This document shows positions 24,829 through 32,378 of a stretch of 64,000 bases of DNA, piece by piece; within the stretch, counting starts at the first letter, position 1, and every line of letters starts with the position of its first letter. Under the pieces are notes generated by a model, which worked only from the letters and a program-made list of their open reading frames with translations, had not been told where the DNA came from and did not search any database. Origin of the DNA: Pedobacter sp. FW305-3-2-15-E-R2A2 (GTDB lineage Bacteria; Bacteroidota; Bacteroidia; Sphingobacteriales; Sphingobacteriaceae). A program made the translations under genes and the position numbers. Location: assembly GCF_038446955.1 (NCBI RefSeq), contig NZ_CP151803.1, forward strand, positions 310,001 to 374,000. Reading direction: 5' to 3'.

Positions 24829-25881
24829 TTATAGACCTAAAATTTTATTGTTGAAATCATCATTTCCACCGGAAGCGGCAAAGTCGTCGAAAGCCCTGTC
24901 CGTTACCTTAATGATGTGTTTACTGATCAGTTCAGCGCCTTCTTTTGCACCTACCTGAGCATCTTTAATCGGGCATTCCCATTCCATTACTGCCCATCCC
25001 TGATAATCGTATTGGGCCAATTTACTGAAAATGGTTTTAAAATCCACCTGACCATCACCTGGCGAGCGGTATCTTCCTGCACGGTTTGCCCAGCCCTGGT
25101 ATCCACCAAAAGTTCCTTGTTTTCCTGTAGGGTTGAACTCAGAATCTTTCACATGGAAAGCTTTGATGCGTTCATGGTAGAAATCGATATACTGAATGTA
25201 ATCCAGTTGCTGTAATACAAAATGCGATGGATCGTATAGCAAACAGGCACGGGGATGGTTGTTCACTTTTTCCAGGAACATCTCGTAAGTGATGCCATCG
25301 AAAAGATCTTCTCCAGGGTGGATCTCATAACATACATCCACACCGCAGTTGTCGAATTCATTTAAAATCGGGGTCCATCTTTTGGCAAGTTCGGTAAAGG
25401 CAGCGTCTACCAAGCCTTCCGGGCGCTGTGGCCAGGGGTGGAACATGTGCCAAAGCAGGGAACCACTAAAAGTAGCATGGGCGTTCAATCCCAGGTTTTG
25501 GGAAGCTTTCGCCGCATATTTTAATTGCTGAACTGCCCATTTGGTCCGTTCAGCAGGGTTGTTTTTATATTGATCAGGAGCAAAAGCATCAAATGCAAGG
25601 TCATAAGCCGGGTTTACAGCCACCAGTTGTCCCTGTAGGTGGGTAGAGAGTTCTGTAATCTCTAATCCATGTGCCTGTACCTTACCTTTTAACTCATCTG
25701 CATAGGTTTTACTCTCTGCCGCCTTTTGAAGGTCGATAAAACGGGAATCAAGTGTCGGCATCTGAATGCCTTTAAAACCTAATCCTGCCGCCCATTCACA
25801 AATGGCATCCAGGGAATTGAAAGGGGCTTCATCTCCAATAAACTGGGCAAGAAAAACTCCGGGTCCTTTAATTGTTGTCAT
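24829..25881 (-). CDS. Sugar phosphate isomerase/epimerase-like protein
   Basis: 350 residues, no signal peptide, so cytosolic. A xylose-isomerase-like TIM barrel with metal and substrate segments CYEIHPGEDLFDGITYEMF, LLYDPSHFVLQQLDYIQYID, FHVKDSEFNPTGKQG and WAVMEWECP. The N-terminus FLAQFIGDEAPFNSLDAICE is typical of a Bacteroidota subgroup always found with Gfo/Idh genes. A sugar isomerase, epimerase or dehydratase role is likely. It lies 5 bases after the Gfo/Idh gene and 17 bases before the cytochrome gene, in one operon. Confidence 0.88.
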   Translation of the reverse strand: MTTIKGPGVFLAQFIGDEAPFNSLDAICEWAAGLGFKGIQMPTLDSRFIDLQKAAESKTYADELKGKVQAHGLEITELSTHLQGQLVAVNPAYDLAFDAFAPDQYKNNPAERTKWAVQQLKYAAKASQNLGLNAHATFSGSLLWHMFHPWPQRPEGLVDAAFTELAKRWTPILNEFDNCGVDVCYEIHPGEDLFDGITYEMFLEKVNNHPRACLLYDPSHFVLQQLDYIQYIDFYHERIKAFHVKDSEFNPTGKQGTFGGYQGWANRAGRYRSPGDGQVDFKTIFSKLAQYDYQGWAVMEWECPIKDAQVGAKEGAELISKHIIKVTDRAFDDFAASGGNDDFNNKILGL

Positions 25882-25886
25882 GATGT

Positions 25887-27047
25887 TTATATATTAAAAT
25901 CAAACCACTTTTGATCAGAGGCTGAGGAAGCCACCACGTTTTCAATAAATGCCATACCTCTTACGCCATCTTCTACTTTAGGGAAGTCGAGCATCGCAGC
26001 TGTTGGTACTTCCCCTTTTTGGATCGCTCCTAGTGTTAACGCAAAGTTTCTGTAAATATTTGCAAAAGCTTCCAGGTAACCTTCCGGATGTCCTCCAGGA
26101 ACACGGGTATTGTGTTTGGCAATGTCAGACAGGTAAGGTTGTCCGGCGCGGTAAATCTGTGCCGGCTGATCCAACCATTTTACGATTAAGGTATTCGGTT
26201 CCATCTGGTGCCATTCCAGGCCTCCTTTTTCTCCGTAAATTTTAATTTTTAGCGCATTTTCTTCTCCTGCAGCAATCTGCGAAGCAATCAGAACACCGTT
26301 GGCACCATTGTCGAACTTCAACAATACGTTACCATCGTCATCTAATCCGCGACCGGGAACCACGATATTTAAATCTGCACAAAGCTTAGTAATCTTTAAT
26401 CCGGAGATGTATTCTGCCAGTTGTGCAGCATGTGTACCGATATCTCCCATACAACCGCTTTTGCCACTTTTCTTTGGGTCTGTGCGCCATGCAGCGCCAG
26501 AGTTGCCTTCTTTTTCAGTCAGCGTACTCAGCCATCCCTGTGGATATTCGACCATTATTTTTCTAATGGCACCGAATTTTCCTTCTTTCACCATTTCCCG
26601 GGCTTGTTTCACCATCGGATAACCGGAATAGGTATGGGTAAGGCAAAGCACCAGTCCTGTTTCTTCAACTTTTTGTTGCAGTTGTTTTGCTTCCTCCAGG
26701 GATAAGGCAATAGGTTTCTCGATTACGACATTAAAGCCGTGCTCAAGCGCCATCATTGCAGGCGCAAAATGAGCGAAATTGGGGGTCACGATAGTGACGA
26801 AGTCTATGCGTTTATCTGCCGGCAGCTGACTTTCTTTTTCGATCAGCTCCTGATAGTTCTCATAGATTCTGTCGTCATCCAGGAAAAGTTCTTTTCCGGA
26901 TTGTCTGCCTATTTCAGGGTTTACACTTAAAGCGCCACAGCAAAACTCAACCTGACCATCCATATTTGCTGCAATGCGGTGAACGGCGCCGATAAATGCG
27001 TCTTTACCTCCACCGATCATGCCCATTCTCATCTTTCTGTTGTTCAT
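25887..27047 (-). CDS. Gfo/Idh/MocA family oxidoreductase, cytosolic
   Basis: 386 residues with no export signal. The Rossmann start is RMGMIGGGKDAFIGAVHRI. FVTIVTPNFAHFAPAMMALE and VIEKPIALSLEEAKQLQ give the family signature with the Lys-Pro pair. The C-terminal domain includes KSGKSGCMGDIGTHAAQLAE, with the conserved Asp and His that act on the sugar. NAD(P)-dependent oxidation or reduction of a sugar is likely. It is the first gene of the eight-gene unit running to 19122. The preceding GMC unit ends at a hairpin 65 bases upstream. Confidence 0.9.
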   Translation of the reverse strand: MNNRKMRMGMIGGGKDAFIGAVHRIAANMDGQVEFCCGALSVNPEIGRQSGKELFLDDDRIYENYQELIEKESQLPADKRIDFVTIVTPNFAHFAPAMMALEHGFNVVIEKPIALSLEEAKQLQQKVEETGLVLCLTHTYSGYPMVKQAREMVKEGKFGAIRKIMVEYPQGWLSTLTEKEGNSGAAWRTDPKKSGKSGCMGDIGTHAAQLAEYISGLKITKLCADLNIVVPGRGLDDDGNVLLKFDNGANGVLIASQIAAGEENALKIKIYGEKGGLEWHQMEPNTLIVKWLDQPAQIYRAGQPYLSDIAKHNTRVPGGHPEGYLEAFANIYRNFALTLGAIQKGEVPTAAMLDFPKVEDGVRGMAFIENVVASSASDQKWFDFNI

Positions 27048-27104
27048 CAGAATAATTTATTATTTGTTGTTTTTAATGATATCTAAACCGACTTAGCAGG
27101 GTCT

Positions 27105-27146
27105 AAATATAAAACCTGCATGCCAGTTCTACAAGCATGCAGGTTT
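27105..27146 (-). terminator. Terminator after the GMC dehydrogenase gene
   Basis: An 11-bp perfect stem (AAACCTGCATG and its complement, 27112-27122/27136-27146) with a 13-base loop. On the minus strand it runs into TTTTATATTT. It lies 4 bases after the GMC stop and upstream of the next operon. The T-run is imperfect, so read-through is possible. Confidence 0.7.
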
Positions 27147-27150
27147 AATT

Positions 27151-28854
27151 TTAAAGGTTTCCTTTTTTAAGTTCATTAACTGCAAAATCACATGCCCTTG
27201 CGGTCAGTGCCATATAGGTTAATGATGGATTCTGACAAGCTGCAGAAGGCATACATGAACCGTCGGTTACGAATACATTTTTCACTTCGTGCATCTGGTT
27301 AAATTTATTCAACACAGAGGTTTTAGGATCATGTCCCATACGGGCGGTACCCATTTCATGGATGGCCATTCCCGGAGTAGAGCCATTATCATAAGTATGT
27401 ACATCCTTGATTCCTGCGGCTTCCAGCATTTCGGCAGCATCGTTCATCATGTCTACGCGCATTTTTTGCTCGTTATCTTTGAATTCACAATCAATTGCCA
27501 GAACAGGTTGTCCCCATTTGTCTTTTTTATTTTTATCAATGTAAACACGGTTTTCATGGTATGGAAGAGATTCTCCGAAACCACCTAATCCCATATTCCA
27601 GGCACCCGGAACGGTCATCTGGTCTTTGAAATCACCGCCAAAAGCAAGCTCAGCAACTTCTCCATGCCAGTTTCCGCGACTTGCACCGCCCTGGTATCCA
27701 AAGCCCCTTACATAATCACGTTTGTCGTTGCCAATGTTTCTGTATCTCGGAATATAGATCCCGTTTGCCCTTCTTCCGAAGGTGTATTTATCATCAAAAC
27801 CTTCTGCTCTTCCCGAAGCACCACAACGGAAATGGTGGTCCATCAGGTTATGGCCCAATTCGCCGCTTCCATTACCTAATCCATTAGGGAAGATGTCTGA
27901 AGTAGAGTTTAGCAATAAGAAAGTAGAGCCTAAAGTTGATCCGTTAACGAATACAATTTTTGCATAATACTCAATCGTTTCCTTAGTTTCAGAATCGATC
28001 ACGACTACTCCTTTTGCTTTTTGTGTTTCTTTATCGTAGATGATGGTATTTACCAGGGAGAAAGGACGAAGGGTTAAATTACCTGTCGCCACTGCTGCCG
28101 GAAGGGTAGAAGACTGGGTACTGAAATAAGCGCCAAAAGGACAGCCCCTGCTACACAGGTTCCGGTATTGGCATTTACCCCTTCCGCCATGTTCCACCGT
28201 TAAATTTGCCGTACGGCCGATGGTCATGATTCTGGATTTTTTCCATTTGTCTTCAATTCTTTTCTTCACATCTTTTTCCACACAGTTCATTTCCATTGGA
28301 GGAAGGAATTGTCCGTCGGGGAAGTGAGGATAGTTTTCTGCCTGTCCGCTGATTCCTGCAAATTTCTCTACATAATCGTACCATGGGGCAATGTCTTTAT
28401 ACCTGATCGGCCAGTCTACACCGTGTCCGTCTTTTGCATTGTCTTCGAAATTCAGGTCACTCAAGCGGTAACTCTGACGGCCCCACATCAATGATTTACC
28501 ACCTACATGGAAACCACGGTACCAGTCAAAACGTTTCACTTCTGTATAAGGACAGTCGTGGTCATTTACCCAGAAGCTTTCATTGTATTCCTGATAAGGA
28601 TAATCTCTGATCTGAACCGGATGGGTCTCTTTTTGCGCTTCCGTTAACCTTCCGCGGTGTTCAAATTCCCAAGGCTTTTTCATCGCCGTGGTATAGTCTT
28701 TTATGTGTTCAACGTTTCTTCCTCTTTCCAGAAGTAAAACTTTTAAACCTTTTTCTGTCAATTCTTTTGCAGCCCAGCCGCCACTGATTCCTGATCCTAC
28801 AACGATCGCATCATAAGTATTCTGCGCCGTCGCCTTTGTATTTAAATTGCTCAT
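27151..28854 (-). CDS. GMC oxidoreductase, probable glucoside 3-dehydrogenase catalytic subunit
   Basis: 567 residues. FAD-binding start: AIVVGSGISGGWAAKELTEK. The GMC C-terminal signatures HEMGTARMG and PSAACQNPSLTYMALTA carry the active-site His and Asn. A Cys group, CQYRNLCSRGCPFG (about residue 230), resembles the Fe-S-binding loop of FAD sugar dehydrogenases, so a [3Fe-4S] cluster is possible. There is no signal peptide. Its partner just upstream carries a Tat-like leader, so co-export of the folded pair is likely. Members of this pairing oxidise sugars, often at C3 of glucosides, and pass electrons to cytochrome. Substrate and position of oxidation are inferred. Confidence 0.9.
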   Translation of the reverse strand: MSNLNTKATAQNTYDAIVVGSGISGGWAAKELTEKGLKVLLLERGRNVEHIKDYTTAMKKPWEFEHRGRLTEAQKETHPVQIRDYPYQEYNESFWVNDHDCPYTEVKRFDWYRGFHVGGKSLMWGRQSYRLSDLNFEDNAKDGHGVDWPIRYKDIAPWYDYVEKFAGISGQAENYPHFPDGQFLPPMEMNCVEKDVKKRIEDKWKKSRIMTIGRTANLTVEHGGRGKCQYRNLCSRGCPFGAYFSTQSSTLPAAVATGNLTLRPFSLVNTIIYDKETQKAKGVVVIDSETKETIEYYAKIVFVNGSTLGSTFLLLNSTSDIFPNGLGNGSGELGHNLMDHHFRCGASGRAEGFDDKYTFGRRANGIYIPRYRNIGNDKRDYVRGFGYQGGASRGNWHGEVAELAFGGDFKDQMTVPGAWNMGLGGFGESLPYHENRVYIDKNKKDKWGQPVLAIDCEFKDNEQKMRVDMMNDAAEMLEAAGIKDVHTYDNGSTPGMAIHEMGTARMGHDPKTSVLNKFNQMHEVKNVFVTDGSCMPSAACQNPSLTYMALTARACDFAVNELKKGNL

Positions 28855-28874
28855 TGTCTAATTTTATAAAAGAT

Positions 28875-29534
28875 TTATGCCCAAACTTTTTGACCCGGTT
28901 TTAAGTCCACACAGCCGTCGTAACGGCCGGGGATTTCTACATAGGCCATGGCCTTGGTAGCACCGATCTCTGAAGTGAAATAACCCAGTAAGGTTAAATC
29001 CCTGATGATTGCAAAGAACTGAGGGGCGGTTTTTGGCTTGTCCTTAGGGGTCATTGCATTTCCTGGAGCTTCTTTTTCAGACTTTTTCACAATTACGTTT
29101 TCTTTTTGTTTCTCTAAAGCATCTTTTTCCACTTTGCTTGCTGCAATGGTCGCCTCACGAACTTTGTTTAAAAGTTCCTGACGCTGTGCTACAGAAATCT
29201 CAAGGAATGATTTTTTAAAGGTGTCTTTTGATTGTTTTTCCAGATCTTCAAGACCCTTGGTGAATGCTTTTTGAGCATCTGAAGGGTAGCAATCTTTGAC
29301 CATCATGGCGATAAATGGTCCTACTCCAGCTTCTTTAGCCCCAGGTGTGCTTGTGTTTGGGATAATGATGTCAGCTACTTCGGTAATTAGTTTTTCCTGA
29401 TCTGCGGAAAATAAACTACCGGCAGTTGATGTGGATGGTGAATTGCAACTCTCTAAAAATACTCCGATCGTAGTTGCGGATAATGCTGCCCCCATTAAAA
29501 AGGCGACACTCTTCACTGCTTCTCTTCTGTCCAT
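28875..29534 (-). CDS. Gluconate 2-dehydrogenase subunit 3 family protein
   Basis: 219 residues. The leader MDRREAVKSVAFLMGAALSA has a twin-arginine-type start and a following Cys in FLESCNSPS that might be lipidated. The domain has LITEVADIIIPNTSTPGAKEAG and the C-terminal FFAIIRDLTLLGYFTSEIGA, hallmarks of the small subunit of membrane-bound sugar and gluconate dehydrogenases. A charged Lys/Glu-rich insertion lies at about 140-170. It acts as chaperone and export partner of the GMC subunit, 20 bases downstream. First gene of this two-gene transcript, divergent from tdh. Confidence 0.9.
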   Translation of the reverse strand: MDRREAVKSVAFLMGAALSATTIGVFLESCNSPSTSTAGSLFSADQEKLITEVADIIIPNTSTPGAKEAGVGPFIAMMVKDCYPSDAQKAFTKGLEDLEKQSKDTFKKSFLEISVAQRQELLNKVREATIAASKVEKDALEKQKENVIVKKSEKEAPGNAMTPKDKPKTAPQFFAIIRDLTLLGYFTSEIGATKAMAYVEIPGRYDGCVDLKPGQKVWA

Positions 29535-29766
29535 ATTAGGCGGTTTAGGTGTTTATATGTGGTTATAAGTGTGTTTTGTTTTGTAATAATAAGCAAAAAT
29601 TAACAGTTAGTGTTATAAATACACAGTATTTATAAATATATAATGTTTTTGTTACTTAATCAATTTTCTACGCTATTCTTTCGGAGGATAGAATGGGAGA
29701 GGTAAGGAATATCAGGGAGATGCATGATAAATCATAAACATTTTATATAGGTTTGTTACGTTTTTT

Positions 29767-29774
29767 TAACTTTG
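29767..29774 (+). promoter_or_regulatory. Candidate -7 element of the tdh promoter
   Basis: TAACTTTG, an exact TAnnTTTG, 18 bases before the ATG. The nearest upstream TTTG (29752-29755) leaves an 11-base spacer, shorter than the usual 19-21, so only the -7 element supports this. Confidence 0.4.
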
Positions 29775-29792
29775 TCAAAATCCAAATAATTC

Positions 29793-30743
29793 ATGATTGA
29801 GAAAATATTAGTATTGGGCTCTAACGGTCAGATCGGCACTGAACTTGTAACCGCCTTACGTAAGAGCTATGGTGAGAGTAATGTAGTGGCCTGCGACATT
29901 CGCAGACCTGATTATGACATCAAGAACTCAGGACCATTCGAGTTTGTGAATGTGCTTGAAAAAGACATTCTGAACAACATTTTTCAGAAATATAAACCTA
30001 CACAGGTCTATTTACTTGCGGCATTGTTATCGGCTACAGGAGAACAGAATCCTAAACTGGCCTGGGACCTGAACATGAATGGTTTGCTTAATATTTTAGA
30101 CCTGGCCATCACTTACAAAACGGCTAAGGTATACTGGCCAAGTTCAATTGCAGTATTTGGGCCGAACTCGCCTAAAGATGCAACGCCTCAGTATTGCGTA
30201 ATGGATCCGAATACCGTGTATGGAATCAGTAAACTTGCTGGCGAACGCTGGTGTGAATATTATAACCAGAAATTTGGCCTGGATGTCCGCAGCATCCGTT
30301 ATCCTGGATTGATCAGTTGGAAAGCTGCTCCGGGTGGAGGAACAACAGATTACGCGATTCATATTTTCCATGATGCATTAACTAAAGGAAGTTATGCTTC
30401 GTTCTTAAATGCGGAAACGGAATTGCCAATGATGTATATGGACGATGCCATCCGTGGTACGATCCAGTTAATGGATGCAGAGTCGAGTAAAATATCTATC
30501 CGTTCCAGCTATAATTTTGGTGGGGTAAGTTTTACGCCCGAGGTTTTAGCGGCAGAAATCAGAAAACATATTCCGGATTTTACCTTAACTTACAAAGACA
30601 ATGATCCGCGTCAGGAAATCGCGAACAGCTGGCCACGTTCTATCGACGATAGCTTTGCTCAGAAAGACTGGGGATGGAAACCAGAGTTTGACTTGTCGAA
30701 AATGACGGTAGATATGTTGAAAAACTTACAGAGTAATCATTAA
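29793..30743 (+). CDS. tdh: L-threonine 3-dehydrogenase, short-chain (NAD-epimerase-like) type
   Basis: 316 residues of the extended SDR fold. ILVLGSNGQIGTELVTALRK is the NAD site with the GSNGQIG variant used by this enzyme. VYLLAALLSATGEQNP contains the substrate region, WPSSIAVFGP the catalytic Ser region, and VYGISKLAGERW the Tyr-x3-Lys pair. RYPGLISWKAAPGGGTTDYA is a strong signature of SDR-type threonine dehydrogenases. It oxidises L-threonine to 2-amino-3-ketobutyrate, which the Kbl encoded at 57748 would cleave to glycine and acetyl-CoA. It stands alone, 28 bases before yebC. Confidence 0.92.
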   Translation: MIEKILVLGSNGQIGTELVTALRKSYGESNVVACDIRRPDYDIKNSGPFEFVNVLEKDILNNIFQKYKPTQVYLLAALLSATGEQNPKLAWDLNMNGLLNILDLAITYKTAKVYWPSSIAVFGPNSPKDATPQYCVMDPNTVYGISKLAGERWCEYYNQKFGLDVRSIRYPGLISWKAAPGGGTTDYAIHIFHDALTKGSYASFLNAETELPMMYMDDAIRGTIQLMDAESSKISIRSSYNFGGVSFTPEVLAAEIRKHIPDFTLTYKDNDPRQEIANSWPRSIDDSFAQKDWGWKPEFDLSKMTVDMLKNLQSNH

Positions 30744-30771
30744 TAAGGGAGATCCTTAAATAAAATATACA

Positions 30772-31497
30772 ATGGGAAGAGCATTTGAATTTAGAAAAGA
30801 GCGGAAATTTAAGCGTTGGGCTAAAATGGCCGTTCAATTTACCAGGATAGGTAAAGAGATTGTAATGGCCGTTAAAGATGGTGGCCCTTCACCGGATACC
30901 AACTCCCGCTTACGTACGGCGATCCAGAATGCGAAGGCAGTAAATATGCCGAAGGATAGGGTCGATGCTGCCATTAAAAGGGCATCGAATAAGGATGAAA
31001 ATGGTTACGAAGAGTTTGTGTACGAAGGTTATGCACAGCATGGTGTAGCCATTCTGATCGAAACAGCTACAGATAATACCAATAGAACTGTGGCGAATGT
31101 GCGCAGTTACTTCAATAAGACAGGTGGTACTTTAGGTAAAACAGGATCTCTGGATTTTATTTTCAGCCGCAAGTCTATCTTCCGTTTCTTACCTGGAGAG
31201 AAAGACCTGGAAGAACTGGAATTTGAATTGATTGATGCCGGTTTAGAAGAATTGTACCTGGAAGCAGATGAAGAAGGAAACGACATTGCAGTTGTACAGA
31301 CTGCTTTTGAAGACTTCGGGAAAATGCAGAAGGCTTTAGAAGATACAGGCCTGGAAATGAAAAGTGCAAAATTAGAACGCATCTCTCAGTCTACCACTCC
31401 TATTACAGAAGAGCAGGCAGTAGATGTATTTAAATTAATTGATAAACTGGAAGAGGACGATGACGTTCAGGCCGTTTATCACAATATGGCGGACTAG
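30772..31497 (+). CDS. YebC/PmpR family DNA-binding regulator
   Basis: 241 residues. MGRAFEFRKERKFKRWAKMA replaces the classical MAGHSKW start, as in Bacteroidota and some other YebC proteins. Then VKDGGPSPDTNSRLRTAIQN, AKAVNMPKDRVDAAIKRAS, and the later domains with GGTLGKTGSLDFIF and EDTGLEMKSAKLERISQ follow the family along its full length. Members bind DNA or help ribosomes at proline stretches, depending on the subgroup. It follows tdh by 28 bases and ends directly against the stop of the convergent hydrolase gene. Confidence 0.93.
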   Translation: MGRAFEFRKERKFKRWAKMAVQFTRIGKEIVMAVKDGGPSPDTNSRLRTAIQNAKAVNMPKDRVDAAIKRASNKDENGYEEFVYEGYAQHGVAILIETATDNTNRTVANVRSYFNKTGGTLGKTGSLDFIFSRKSIFRFLPGEKDLEELEFELIDAGLEELYLEADEEGNDIAVVQTAFEDFGKMQKALEDTGLEMKSAKLERISQSTTPITEEQAVDVFKLIDKLEEDDDVQAVYHNMAD

Positions 31498-32289
31498 TTA
31501 ACGCTGGTTCTGATTAGAAAATAACCAGGGCAATAGTTTGGGATCTGCAAATGCAGTGTCCCAACTGTTGTGGTTGGCATTCGGATACAAAGTAAGCTTC
31601 GGTACTTTCCCCAAAACCTTAAGCTGATCCGCAATGATGGTGGAATGAACTACCGGTACCACATCATCTTTCTCCCCATGAAAGATCCAAAGGGGAACCT
31701 CTTTATACTTCTGAACGTTTGCCACGTTATCGCCTCCACAGATGGCAAAGGCTGCTGCAAAAAGTTTCTTTTTTCGCCTCAATAATTCGTAGGTACCCAT
31801 GGCTCCCATGGATAAACCGCCAATGTATACCTGCTTATGGTCTACAAAAGGTTTGTCCAGAAAGTTGTCAATCATGCCTAGCAATGCATGCATGGCCTTG
31901 GTTGGTTTTCCTCTTTTTTGAAAATTAAAGGAGCGTTTGCCTTGTGGATCTGTCCCGAATTCAACATTTGCCCAAAAGCTGTTCTCCGCACATTGTGGAA
32001 AAACGATAATGGCAGGGAACTGTTTACGGATATCGTCTTTAAGGAACAGTTTTCCACCGTGTGTCAATTGCTTCTGATTGTCATTGCCTCTTTCCCCGCT
32101 TCCATGCAAAAAGAAAAGGATCGGATATTTTTTCGCAGCATCAAAATTCTGAGGAAACAGGATGCGGTAGTAAATGCTGTCTTTTCCTTTAATAAAGCTT
32201 CCTTTATCAAATTTTTTAAAATCCTGGGCTTTAGTACCCATGCCACAGATCAGCAGTAACATCGAAATAATTATTGTAGGGCGGTTCAT
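31498..32289 (-). CDS. Secreted alpha/beta hydrolase (prolyl oligopeptidase/esterase-like)
   Basis: 263 residues with a signal peptide (start MNRPTIIISMLLLICGMGTKA). The alpha/beta hydrolase core has ILFFLHGSGERGNDNQKQL, the nucleophile elbow GGLSMGAMGTYELL with Ser, WIFHGEKDDVVPVVHS with the Asp and NANHNSWDTAF with the His. It resembles the esterase/dienelactone-hydrolase-type enzymes frequently found near PULs, such as those with FAE-like activity. The reaction is probably ester hydrolysis in the periplasm. Its stop touches that of yebC with no intervening base. It is separated from the PUL by a terminator, though it is on the same strand. Confidence 0.87.
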   Translation of the reverse strand: MNRPTIIISMLLLICGMGTKAQDFKKFDKGSFIKGKDSIYYRILFPQNFDAAKKYPILFFLHGSGERGNDNQKQLTHGGKLFLKDDIRKQFPAIIVFPQCAENSFWANVEFGTDPQGKRSFNFQKRGKPTKAMHALLGMIDNFLDKPFVDHKQVYIGGLSMGAMGTYELLRRKKKLFAAAFAICGGDNVANVQKYKEVPLWIFHGEKDDVVPVVHSTIIADQLKVLGKVPKLTLYPNANHNSWDTAFADPKLLPWLFSNQNQR

Positions 32290-32320
32290 CTTCCAAAATT
32301 AAACAATTTAAGAATCATTT

Positions 32321-32361
32321 AAAAAAAATAAACCCTGACGGCATTTCTGCGGTCAGGGTTT
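32321..32361 (-). terminator. Terminator at the end of the polysaccharide utilisation locus
   Basis: A 10-bp perfect stem (AAACCCTGAC/GTCAGGGTTT) with a 12-base loop. On the minus strand it is followed by a T-rich run. It lies 17 bases after the GH3 stop. Confidence 0.85.
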
Positions 32362-32378
32362 ATAATGAGTAGAAAGAA

